This document shows positions 22,926 through 33,052 of a stretch of DNA of 64,000 nucleotides, in pieces. Made by a program: the position numbers and the translations under genes. The notes beneath the pieces are model-generated. The model saw only the letters and a list, made by a program, of their open reading frames with translations. It searched no databases and was not told the origin of the DNA. This DNA is from Manihot esculenta. Its lineage: Eukaryota > Streptophyta > Magnoliopsida > Malpighiales > Euphorbiaceae. The DNA lies in assembly GCF_001659605.2 (NCBI RefSeq), contig NC_035167.2, positions 6,449,734 to 6,513,733 on the forward strand, in the 5' to 3' direction. Within the stretch, counting starts at the first letter, position 1. Each line of letters opens with the position of its first letter.

Positions 22926-24193
22926 TTAAAACAGATAGGGATATTGCTGGAGCATCGACTCTCGTGTCTCCCACGTGCACTCTTCTAGGTTATGGTGGTT
23001 CCACAGGACTTTCACCATTGGTATCTCCTTGTTTCTCAGCTTCCGCATCTGGGTGTCAATGATCCGCACTGGCTGCTCGACATAGGTGAGATCGCTTAAG
23101 ATTTCCACCTCAGGCTCACTAAGAACCTTCTCTGGATTTGACACAAATTTTCTTAACATAGAAACATGAAATACCGGGTGAATTCGTTCCATTGATGCAG
23201 GTAAATCGAGCTTATACGACACAGGCCCGATCTTCTGCAAGATCTCAAAGGGACCTATGTACCGTGGAGCTAATTTACCCTTCTTTCTAAAGCGAACCAC
23301 TCCCTTCATTGGAGACACTTTTAGCAAGACCATATCCCCCTCCTGGAACTCTATCTGCTTCCTACGGATGTCTGCATAGCTTTTCTGTCTGCTTACAGCT
23401 GTTCTGATCCGCTCTCTGATCACTGGCACCACCTTGCTGGTAAGCTCCACTAACTCTGGCCCTGCAAGAGTCTTCTCTCCTACCTCTTCCCAGCACACAG
23501 GTGTTCTGCACTTCCTCCCATACAAAGCTTCATAAGGAGCCATCTCTATGCTAGCATGATGGCTATTGTTGTAGGCAAACTCCACCAGAGGTAGATGCTG
23601 CCTCCAAGAACCGCCAAAGTCTAACACACACATTCTCAGCATATCTTCTATGGTCTGGATGGTCCTTTCTGACTGACCGTCTGTTTGTGGATGGAAGGCA
23701 GTGCTGAAATCCAATCTTGTACCCATAGCAGCTTGCAGACTCCGCCAAAACCTGGAGGTGAACTGCGGTCCTCTATCTGATACTATCGACACTGGAACTC
23801 CATGTAGCTTGACTATCTCTTCTACATAGACCTGCGCTAACTTGTCCACAGAATAGTTGCTCCTGACTGGAATGAAGTGAGCAGATTTCGTGAGTCTGTC
23901 CACAATCACCCATATGGAGTCGAGCCTGTTGGACGTCGCCGGTAACCCCACTACAAAATCCATAGCTATGTTCTCCCATTTCCATTCTGGAATCGGCAGT
24001 GGGTTAAGCATTCCAGCCGGCTTCTGGTGTTCTAGTTTCACCCTTTGACATGTCTCGCAGGCTGACACATATTGTGCCACTTCCCTCTTCATCGCTGGCC
24101 ACCAATACACCTTTCTCAGGTCTTGATACATCTTGGTGGCTCCAGGGTGAACGCTATACCTCGCACTATGAGCTTCCCTCATAATGTCTTCCT
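22926..24193 (-). pseudogene. Element C: integrase with chromodomain (end of pol)
   Basis: The open frame from 24182 covers the H-H-C-C zinc motif (H-SVH, then CETCQRVK) and the integrase core, with aspartates in MDFVVGLP and VSDRGPQFTS, then HPQTDGQSERTIQ where the catalytic glutamate lies. A GPFEIL-type C-terminal domain follows (YIGPFEILQKIGPVSYKLDLP), and the C-terminal about 50 residues are a chromodomain (VKVLWNHHNLEECTWE). Such chromodomains direct insertion to heterochromatin. This part is uninterrupted to its stop at 22926. It is cut off from the upstream pol frame by a one-base deletion near 24263, so no full-length polyprotein can be made. Confidence 0.93.
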
Positions 24194-26420
24194 TTAACCT
24201 GTTATCATCTGGTACACATAATCTCTTACCATGACGAAGAAGCCCCTCACTGTCAAATCTGAATCTGCACTGTTGCCAGACTGAACAGTCCTGGCAATCT
24301 TTACTAACTCAGGATCTTCGTGCTGTTTCAGAGCCACTTGCTCTAGAAACACTGGTGTAACTCGTATCTGTGCGATTAAAGCACCTGTACCAGATAACTG
24401 CAACTGCAGCCCTTCTTCCACGAGCTTGTAGAAATCCTTCACCACCGGTCTTCTCTCTACTGCAATGTGGCATAAACTGCCAAGTGACTTCGGACTTAAG
24501 GCATCAGCTACAACATTAGCCTTACCCGGATGATATTGGATCTTACAATCGTAATCACTGAGCAATTCTACCCACCGTCTCTGCCTCAAGTTTAACTCCC
24601 TTTGACTTAAGATGTGCTACAGGCTCTTATGATCTGTATAGATCTCACACTTTACCCCATAGAGGTAATGCCTCCACATCTTAAGTGCAAAGATAACAGC
24701 TGCCATCTCAAGATCGTGTGTCGGATAATTCAGCTCGTGCTTCTTTAGCTGTCTAGAAGCATAAGCTATCACTCTATCATTCTGCATTAACACACAACCT
24801 AATCCCACTCGGGACGCATCACAGAACACTGTGAAGTCATTATCACTGATCGGCAGAGCTAACACCGGTGCTGAAGTTAACCGTCGCTTCAACTCTTCAA
24901 AACTCTCAGCACAATCGTCTGTCCATACGAACTTCTGATTCTTCCTCGTCAGTCTGGTCATAGGAGCAGCTATCTTCGAAAAGTCCTGAACGAACCTCCG
25001 ATAGTAGCCTGCCAAACCCAAAAAACTCTTGATCTCGGTCACTGTCGTGGGTGTAGGCCAATTGGCTACTGCCTCTACCTTCTTGGGATCTACTGTTATT
25101 CCTTCCTCTGATACTACATGTCCCAAAAAGGCAATGCTCCTTAGCCAGAACTCGCACTTGGAGAACTTGGCATACAAGCCATGCTCTCTCAAAGTTTGCA
25201 AAATGAGTCTCAGATGCTGGGCATGCTCCTCTGCATTCTTGGAGTACACCAAGATATCATCTATAAAGACGATCACAAAACGATCTAAGTACTCCCTGAA
25301 AACCCTGTTCATGAGATCCATGAATGCTGCAGGGGCATTAGTCAACCCGAACGGCATTACAAGGAACTCATAATGCCCATATCTGGTTCGAAAAGCAGTC
25401 TTGGATACATCTCCTTCCCTGATCTTCAACTGATGGTATCCGGATCTCAGATCTATCTTAGAAAAGCAACCTGCTCCTGCAAGCTGGTCGAAGAGATCAT
25501 CGATCCTGGGTAAAGGATACTTGTTTTTGATCGTGACTTTGTTCAACTGTCTGTAGTCGACACAAAGTCTAAGTGGTCCATCCTTCTTTCTGACAAATAA
25601 CACTGGAGCACCCCAAGGGGAGGTACTCGGGCGGATGAAACCCTTTGCGACCAAATCCTGTACCTGTTCTTTCAACTCTCTCAACTCTGTTGGTGCCATC
25701 CGGTAGGGAGGAATAGAGATCGGTCTGGCACCGGGCATCAACTCTATCTCGAACTCTATTTCCCTATCTGGTGGTAGTCCCAGAATCTCTTCAGGAAATA
25801 CATCTGGGAATTCTCTAACAACTGGTACTGAGGATGGTTCCCTAACCTGACTGTCTAGCTCTCTCACATAAGCTAGGAACCCATGACACCCCTTCCTCAA
25901 CATCTTACGAGCCTGAAGGGCTGATATCAAACCCCTAGGTGTCCCTCTCCTGTCTCCGCTGAAGACACACTCTGACCCATCTTGGTCTCTGAGACTCACT
26001 ACCTTGTCCCTGCAGTGCAAGGTAGCACTATAGGTAGATAACCAATCCATCCCTAGAATGACATCAAAATCTGTCAACTCTAGAACCACAAGGTCAGCTG
26101 GAAGGCATCTATCCTCTATAAACACTGGACTGAACTGACAGATTGACTCTGCCAATGATGGGTCACATCTAGATCCACTGACCTAGAGAGGACACGCTAA
26201 ATCGGATACAATCAACCCCAATCTCTCTGCGGCTCTAGAAGAAATGAAAGAGTGAGAAGCACCGGGGTCCATTAAAGCATACACCTCAGAACACCCAATG
26301 ATGAGAGTACCTGACACCACTGTGTTCGAAGTGTCTGCCTCCTGCTGCGTCATGGTGAAAATCCGTGCTGGAGCTGACGGACCTGCACCTCGGGAACCCA
26401 TCCCTGATGAAGAGGCTGCC
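24194..26420 (-). pseudogene. Element C: protease, reverse transcriptase and RNase H
   Basis: The protease motif reads LMDPGASHSFI near 26270 (many plant members have DPG in place of DSG/DTG). An in-frame TAG follows at 26183-26185. The frame 26155-24617 then carries the rest of protease (VILGMDWLS), RT with [35 protein letters not shown] and the active-site FIDD, and RNase H beginning [15 protein letters not shown] and containing the [19 protein letters not shown] block. A second in-frame TAG at 24617-24619 interrupts it just after TDHKSL. The RNase H tail and connection continue in the same frame to the frameshift near 24263. All catalytic RT and RNase H motifs seen are normal. Confidence 0.93.
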
Positions 26421-27868
26421 CCTCTTCCTCTACCTCTGCCACTGCTTGGTGGACGGACTGAAGCTGCTGACTGAACGACACTACCTGAGGTCATCTGCTG
26501 GGATGGTGCAACCAAAGTCGCCTGAGGACATTCTCGTGCATAGTGTCCCTCCTGCCCACATCTATAGCAGGCTGTAGATCCCAACAAACAAGCTCCTTTG
26601 TGCTGCCTCCCACACCTATTGCAAACTGGACAATCTGTGCCAGAGCTGGCGCCGCTACTCATTCCCAGACCCGTCTTAATCCTGTTCCAGAACTTGCCTC
26701 TCTTTCCTCTGAATTTCTCCCATCGCTTCTTACTTGCACTTGCTGTACTCTGTGAGGAGGAACCTGGTTTAACACCAGAAGACTGTGCCTTGACTACACA
26801 TTGACTTATGGCACTAGCCTCCATCTTTCTAGCAGCATCCACAATGGAGTGGAAACTCTCCTTCTCCGCATGAAGAATCAAAGAGAAATACCTGGGATGA
26901 AGCCTTGTGGCATATCTCTTTGCCTTCTTTTGATCCGTATCATACGCCTGACCCACGTATGGCAACAATTCCAAGAACTTATCTGTGTACTCATCAACGC
27001 TCATCGCCTCCGTCTGTCTCAACTGCTCAAACTCCACAACCTTTAACTCTCGAGAACTGTCAGGGAAAGCCCACCCAGCAAATTCGTTGGCGAACTCTTC
27101 CCATGTTATACTGTCAATTTTGGGGTCCACATAGTTCTTAAACCATTCTCTGGCTTTCTTGCACTTTCATGTGAACCCTGCCATCTCAATGGCCCTGCTC
27201 TCATCTGCTCCCAACTCGCTTGTTATCATTCTGACTGCACTGAGATACTCAAAGGGATCATCTCCCGTATTAAACTTAGGAGCATCCAACTTTAAGTACT
27301 CCGTCATCTTCACCTTATTTCCCCCTGAAGAACTGGGTTGTGCTTCAACAACAGGGGCTACTGGTTCAGGTGGTGGTGGTGGAGGTACTGTTTCTCTTAC
27401 TTCAGGCTGTGCTGGACTTGGATGAACAGGTGGGGGTGGATACATATGATATGGGGGATAGAAGGAAGGATAGGGCATATATGGCATGGAGGGTGGATAT
27501 GGGGCAAAGCTGGAGTAATCCGACGTGCCTCCCATCGGATACTCTGGGCCTTGAGGAAAGGGTGGATAGCCAAACCCTGAGGCATGTGCGCCTCCCTGGG
27601 ACTCCCCCATACCTTCTTCTGACCTTCCTATACCCATACTGACCTCTCTCCTCTGATCCTTCGCCATAGACACTCTCTCTTCATCTGATCTTCCCCCTCT
27701 GCCTATTCCTCTTCTGCTCTCGTCAGAAGACCTTCTCGGGTCTCTTGACATTCCCTCCCTGCTTGACCTGTGCGATCTTGCCCTTGGCAAGGCAGGTGGA
27801 CGAGCAGCTGCACCCTCACTTACAGGTGGGACTCCAGTCAATCTCGCGGATCGACGAGTTCCTCGCAT
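26421..27868 (-). pseudogene. Element C: gag
   Basis: I place the start at the ATG at 27868 (MRGTRRSARL), since the residues ahead of it look like leader sequence; an upstream ATG at 27916 is in the same frame. A low-complexity proline/tyrosine/methionine region (about 27350-27520) precedes the retrotransposon gag domain, which includes KFNTGDDPFEYLSAV and FEQLRQTEAMSVDEYTDKFLEL. C-terminal are a CPVC-RCG-H-GAC motif and a standard CCHC zinc knuckle (CYRCGQEGHYAREC, about 26569-26528). One in-frame TGA at 27167-27169 breaks gag where the family usually has tryptophan. Confidence 0.92.
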
Positions 27869-28095
27869 CGTAACGCTCTCTGGAAAACAACACATCACAG
27901 AGCACATAAGCAACACATAGCAACATACCTCACATATAAACTAATGCACATGTATGAATCATGGCATTGCACATCAGCATATAGCGACAGGACTGACATC
28001 CTATCCTAGTGGACATGTTTTCCTCTGGTGCCTGACCTGCTAAAACCTCTAGAGGCCCAACTCTGTCTATATAGGTCCGACCATGTGAACCTAAT

Positions 28096-28107
28096 GCTCT
28101 GATACCA
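28096..28107 (-). promoter_or_regulatory. Primer-binding site of element C
   Basis: The minus strand reads TGGTATCAGAGC three bases after the 5' LTR. This is the exact 12-base complement to the 3' end of plant initiator tRNA-Met. Confidence 0.95.
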
Positions 28108-28110
28108 ATC

Positions 28111-30157
28111 TGTAACAGCTCGAAAACCGAACTGCTACCGGCACTAGGATCCAGATCGACTTAAGGTCGCCGGGACCCGTAGTAAGCCTGCTAAACTGTC
28201 TGTGTACCTGTGAAATCCCATACATGATCAAACATTTCTGTCACATCATGAAAACTTTTCTTTATTCCCAGGGCTTAACCCGTGCATACACTATTTCTCT
28301 ACTCTGTCTTCCCACTCTAGGTGGATATAACTCATAATGTTAAGCCTGGTTGTTTCATATGCATTCATAATAGAAAACACATACAAACATTGATCATGTA
28401 AATACAAAAAGGGATTACAATTCTTATCAGTCAAGCACTAGTCTATACACTGTACACTGTACACTATCTCTTTACAATACATGTCCACACTGACTAACTA
28501 TTACATAACTCTTCTTCTTGCAAACCCTGCTGGACTCCCTCTGGACTCTGAACCTGTACAACTGGGATTAGGGGAGAGGAGTGAGCTACTAGAGCCCAAT
28601 GAGTAGAACAGTCATAAAGAACAGGTGATAAAACATGCTCTCATGCAATGTATCACATCACAAGTAATCACATCTCAGCATGGACGGATCAACACTCCCT
28701 CTATACAATATGCCTGGTCCCCGTAGGGCTGTTCCAGGTCTTTCCTTTGAGGGCTATTGAATCCGTACTATGTCCATACAGTCATAGAAGCAAGGAGAAA
28801 TGCAATGCATCATATTCGTGTACACTAATGCACTCACCCTATAGCATATTCATGATGCATGAAGTATGATAAAATATTAATTTCTCATATGAAAATATAA
28901 GTTTAGTTCCACTCACCTCGGGTTGACTCTGAACTGACTCTGCAGGTTCTGAAACTGGACTCACTGCTGCCCTCCCTGATTCCTCTGGTCCGTACCTACA
29001 CAGGTGGACGCAAATGAGGGACCAAACTCACTCAAGACTATCTCTAAGAAACTCCCCAAAAACCCTCTAACAGATCCTAAACCAATCACATAAAACATGC
29101 AAAAGAAGGCTGGACAGGGCACTTTCGGCGGCAGGTTCGGCGGCCAAAACCCCTCTCCAGAGACGAAACTCATGCATGTTCGGCGGCACCTTCGGCAGCC
29201 GAAAGTCTCGTCCAGAGACGAAACTCAACCTTCGACGGCACTTTCAACGGCCGAATCTTGCCTCCAGAGACGAAAGTCCCAAGTTTCGGGGGCAAGCTTT
29301 GGCAGCCGAAACTGCCTCCACAAGGGGTTCGGCGACCGAACCTTCCTTCGGCGGCCGAACCTGGCTGTTGCCCGATGGGCAGAACCTTGCTCTGCTTCAT
29401 GCAAACCTGCCCAAACTCCTCTCAACATGCATAACAACGACTCCCAACTAGCATATACACCTATATATGCACAAAGGGGTCTAAAAGTAACCTAAAACCC
29501 CAAACAAACATAGCACATAACACTCAAACATGCTTGAACACCAAAGATCACCAAACACCTCACCTACACCTAAACATGCATACTACCCATACACACTTCA
29601 TAAAACCTTCAAAAATCAAGAAAGGAAGTTCAGGATCTTCTCTTACCTCTTCCAAACAAGAGATTAGACAATCCCAACGTGGAATGATGAAGAACCAAGC
29701 TTCCAAAGCTCCAAACTTCCAAACTTTGCTCTTTTGCTTAAAACTTTCAAAACAAACATAAAACCCTTCAAAACTTTGAAAGATCTGAAGGAAAACTACA
29801 AAAGCATCAAAGTCAACGTGAGAAGGTTTTGGCTCACCTCTGGCTGCAAGTGGAGGAGAAAATACCCTCCTCTCACCGACCTTTGGCCCTTTTATAGGTG
29901 GCTGGCCAGACCACCTTCGGCAGCCAAACGTGAATCCGAAACCATGCAAGGTTCGGCGGCCGAAAGTGACCTTCGGCGGCCGAACATTAGCATTTCTCCC
30001 TTCTTGCTTTTCTTTCAAAACTCTTTTCCTTTAAAAACATTCAAAACTCTTACAAACACACATGAAAACATATGTCTTACCCTTCTCGAGGGTTTCGACA
30101 CTCGAGATTCCACCGAACGATAGGAACTCCGAGGCCGGACTCGAGCCGGGTATTACA
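28111..30157 (-). repeat. Element C 5' LTR (2047 bases)
   Basis: This LTR aligns end to end with 20745-22833. Differences I can see are a 38-base repeat count of one instead of three, a CACTGTA duplication near 28450, one extra palindrome unit near 29960 and scattered substitutions, many of them C/T or G/A at CpG sites. Confidence 0.95.
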
Positions 30158-30898
30158 TATAGTTCAGTAATGTAATGTAATGATGTTTATTGAGGTTTAG
30201 AGTTGTGCTTGACCCTAGTATGTAAAGTTAATCCCTTTTTGATACGTAATCTTTTTAATGAAAGATTTTAATGATGTTTATGTAAACCAAGTTCAATGTA
30301 TGATATGTTACCCCATTGGAGCATTTGATGAGGGCTCCAGTGTGGGATTTTATGATTATGAGTTGTGCATGCACAGATTGAGCTTGGTAAAAGAAAGAAA
30401 AAGTTTAATGTTTTATGTATATGTTTGATCATGTATGGAATTAAACAGGTATTCAGGATGTATGTTAGGCTTGCTATGGGTCCCGGCGGCCTTAAGCCGA
30501 TCTGGATCCTAGCGCCGGTAGCAGTCCGGTTTTCGGGTCGTTACAGCGCCTATAGTAGCACTCCGACGCTCAAGTCAGTAAACTGAAGAATAGGGCGAAT
30601 GTAGAACTTGAGAGTAGTAATGTAAGATAATTGCATACCTTTATCTCTGTGATCGTTGGCTTTTATATTGTTAGAGAATGGAGTTAATTATAGTATTTTC
30701 TAGGAATCTGGTAATGATGTGGTTGATAAGAGATCTCACCGGCTAATTGGTCGGAGATCCCGTGTCTACAGGTGTAAAAGGGCATCTGATGGATTGTAGC
30801 CGCTAACAGTAATTTCCTCTGAAGACACGACCTTTCTAGGAGGGGGCGAGTCTTATCGAAGAGACGAATTGAGGTCGACCTGAAGTATCTGAATCATC

Positions 30899-31596
30899 TA
30901 GGGCTGTAATCGAATCGAGTTGAGCCGAGCTTTGATAAGCTCAGACTCGATTAGAAAATAAATTTAAAAGCTCGAGTTCGAGCTTGAGCTCGACTCGAGC
31001 TTCATTTATAAGCTCGAGCTCGATTCATAAAATAAATATTAAACTCGAGCTCGGTTTGAGTTCGATTCGTAATAAGCTCGTTTATCACATTAACGAGCCA
31101 ACTCAAACTCCATTAAAAAAACTCGAATTTGAGCTCATTTAGGCTCGAATTTGAGCTCGATTATATTATAAACAAGCTCAATTTCAAATTTATTTAAATT
31201 ATAAACAAATTTAAATTATAAGATTATTAGGAGACTTTTAAATTAAAACTTTTTATTTAATTGAGATCTCTCGAATTCAAAACTAATGAAAAAAAATGTA
31301 GAAGGGTTGTCCTTTTATAGAGAAGTCACGATTCTCCATATCCCTTTAACTTTCGATGTGGGATTAGTGTTAGCAAACAAACTTATTTACGCGCCTGCTC
31401 ACGAGCATGTTCACGAGTCAACTCGCGAGCCTAAACGAGTTGAATACTGCTAAGCTCAAGCTCGGCTCGTTTATTAAACGAGTCTAAAAAGTGAACTCGA
31501 GCTCAGCTCATTTAGAAAACGAGCCGAATCCGATCGAGTTTTTATCGAGTCGATCCTCGAATAGCTCGCGAATAGTTTGATTCATTTACACCCCTA
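30899..31596. mobile_element. Non-autonomous hAT-type element (MITE), 698 bases
   Basis: The ends are TAGGGCTGTAATCGAATCGA and, inverted, TAGGGGTGTAAATGAATCAA. Eight-base flanks GAATCATC (30891-30898) and GAATCTTC (31597-31604) differ at one base and form the 8-base duplication typical of hAT elements. The left LTR of element B is uninterrupted at the matching place. The interior is rich in GAGCTCGAGCTCGA-type strings in both orientations, is largely self-complementary and has no transposase. Confidence 0.85.
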
Positions 31597-31710
31597 GAAT
31601 CTTCTTTTTCTTTGATGGGACCGAATATCATCTAGTCAGACTCTTATCATGTGATCCTGTTTTTAAATGTCAGTACATAATTTTCTTTAGACGATTATTG
31701 TGTAATATCA

Positions 31711-33052
31711 TTATATAAATAAGATATATATATGTTAGATATGAGGATCGGATGAAAAAGATTGTAGATCAGTGTGACGGAGAAACAATTTTCTATTATG
31801 TGAGTGAGAAACAAAGAAAAAGAAGTTAGAAGAAGAAGAATGGAGGCTATAGAGGAACGGCAGGGGGAAAAGGAAGAAGATCTCCTGCTATATATAGCGT
31901 TTTAATTTGGTTTTCTCTTTGATTTTAGCAGTAAACTAAAAATTTTAAAAATTAATAATCAAATCAAATTGAATTAATTAAATAATTAAATAATTAATTT
32001 TTAATAAAAAATCACTAAGCTCTAATCAATCAATAAAATAATAATAATTCAAACAGAAATATTAATATATTTTACTGTAGGAAGAACATTCGGTAGCTTA
32101 TATTTTAAAATAAAATGAATTTAAAAAATTAAAAAATTTAAATTTTTTAATTAAATTAAATTTAAAAAAAATCAATTCAAATTCAATAAAAATCGAAATG
32201 GATAGAAACCCTGCCTACCTCAGTTTCAATGGGTACAAGTTCAACAAATTCAAAAGTCCAGTCTTTATATTTTGAATCCATTTTGACATGCATCAATTCA
32301 ATTAGTATAGCAAATTCAAAAATCTCAAATGATATCTCAAAAATTAAACAGATCACAAGGCACAAGCATGTACATAAACTTTTCTCCAACAAAGCTTAAA
32401 TAAATAAATTTAAAAAAAAAGCATAGATCAATGTTCATGGTGAAATGAACTCGAGATCAGAAATCATTGCACCATCACGACCAGTCCCAAGACAATTGCC
32501 CCCATCACGAACCACTGTCACGTACACCATAATGATTCAGCGACTGCACTATCAAGAATCGCCATCACACCATGGTGAATCATTGTCATAGGAGAAATTA
32601 ATCATCCCATCTCCTCGCCATTGCAGAGATCAGTATTTATAATGAGTTATCATTATTTTAAAAAACTTGTCTGGAACTATTGTATATGGAGTCAACAAAT
32701 AAAGACAAAATGAGATTTACATAAAAGAAAATAATTATTATGTCTTAAATCTATAACAAATCTAGTTTAAATAATAATTTATTCGTTTATTCAATATATT
32801 TAAATTGACTCTTCTTTCGATTTTGCTGCTTTTTTTATCATTCATAATTGAAAGTGATAAATATTTTTAAAAAATCCAACTGGAAGAGGAGGCGTGCTGG
32901 CTCACCTAATTAATCAACAAGGGTCTACCAACTCTACAATAAAGGATGCCCCTTGCTCTCTTTCTTTAAAGTTTGAACATTCAGCTCTCTTTTTTCTCTA
33001 AAGTCCTCAAACTTAGTCTCTCTCTCTCTCTACCATAGTACTGTTGCAGTCC
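31711..33052. other. Intergenic DNA upstream of the kinase gene
   Basis: Mostly AT-rich with no gene. A stretch near 32440-32640 contains repeated CATCACGA-type words. The last part (about 32935-33050) is the presumed promoter and 5' leader of the kinase gene, with CT-rich DNA including a TC run at about 33017-33030. No clear TATA box. Confidence 0.5.

Larger units (their letters stand above)
20745..30157 (-). mobile_element. Element C: nearly complete Ty3/gypsy chromovirus (Del/Tekay-like), 9.4 kb
   Basis: Both LTRs read TGTAATACCCGGC...TGTTACA on the minus strand, and exact target duplications TATAG lie at 20740-20744 and 30158-30162. The primer-binding site and polypurine tract are both perfect. 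The internal region codes gag, protease, RT, RNase H, integrase and a chromodomain in one polyprotein order, broken by three nonsense codons and one frameshift. LTRs are close to identical apart from short repeats and indels, so insertion is recent. It sits antisense within the solo LTR of a related family. Confidence 0.95.
18838..30545 (+). mobile_element. Solo LTR (plus strand) of a chromovirus-related family, itself split by element C
   Basis: It starts TGTAATACCCGGCTAGACTC and ends TTTTCGGGTCGTTACA, with exact 5-base target duplications GCGCC at 18833-18837 and 30546-30550. Removing element C (and one TATAG) leaves about 2.28 kb. This compares with the 2.0-2.1-kb LTRs of element C, to which it is clearly related at both ends (TAATACCCGG start; GATCCTAG-GCCGGTAGCAGT-CGG end). 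No coding region, primer-binding site or second LTR belongs to it, so it is a solo LTR left by LTR-LTR recombination. Confidence 0.9.
15479..31710 (-). mobile_element. Element B: deleted Ty3/gypsy retrotransposon, outermost of a nest
   Basis: Read on the minus strand, both LTRs start TGATATTACACAATAATCG and end GCA. The left copy (3' LTR) is 15479-15980. The right copy (5' LTR) is split into 18768-18837, 30551-30898 and 31605-31710 by a solo LTR and a MITE. A purine-rich tract (GAGGAGAGACTTC, minus strand, about 15981-15993) sits just before the 3' LTR as a polypurine tract. The 2.8-kb interior keeps part of gag and the integrase C-terminus but lacks protease, RT, RNase H and the integrase core. 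It could only have moved with another element's enzymes, or it was deleted after insertion. Flanking 5-base sequences (TTTAA and TTATA) are not a clean duplication. Confidence 0.8.
18768..31710 (-). repeat. Element B 5' LTR, in three pieces
   Basis: The pieces are 18768-18837, 30551-30898 and 31605-31710 (with target duplications counted once). Joined, they align with 15479-15980. The gaps are filled by the solo LTR (18838-30545) and the hAT-type MITE (30899-31596). Confidence 0.85.

Noticed and set aside
24617..27169. In-frame stops of element C as programmed readthrough or recoding
   Set aside because: Three stops of two kinds at unrelated places within gag, protease and RNase H, plus a one-base deletion, fit decay. 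No recoding signal or conserved gag-pol junction is at any of them.
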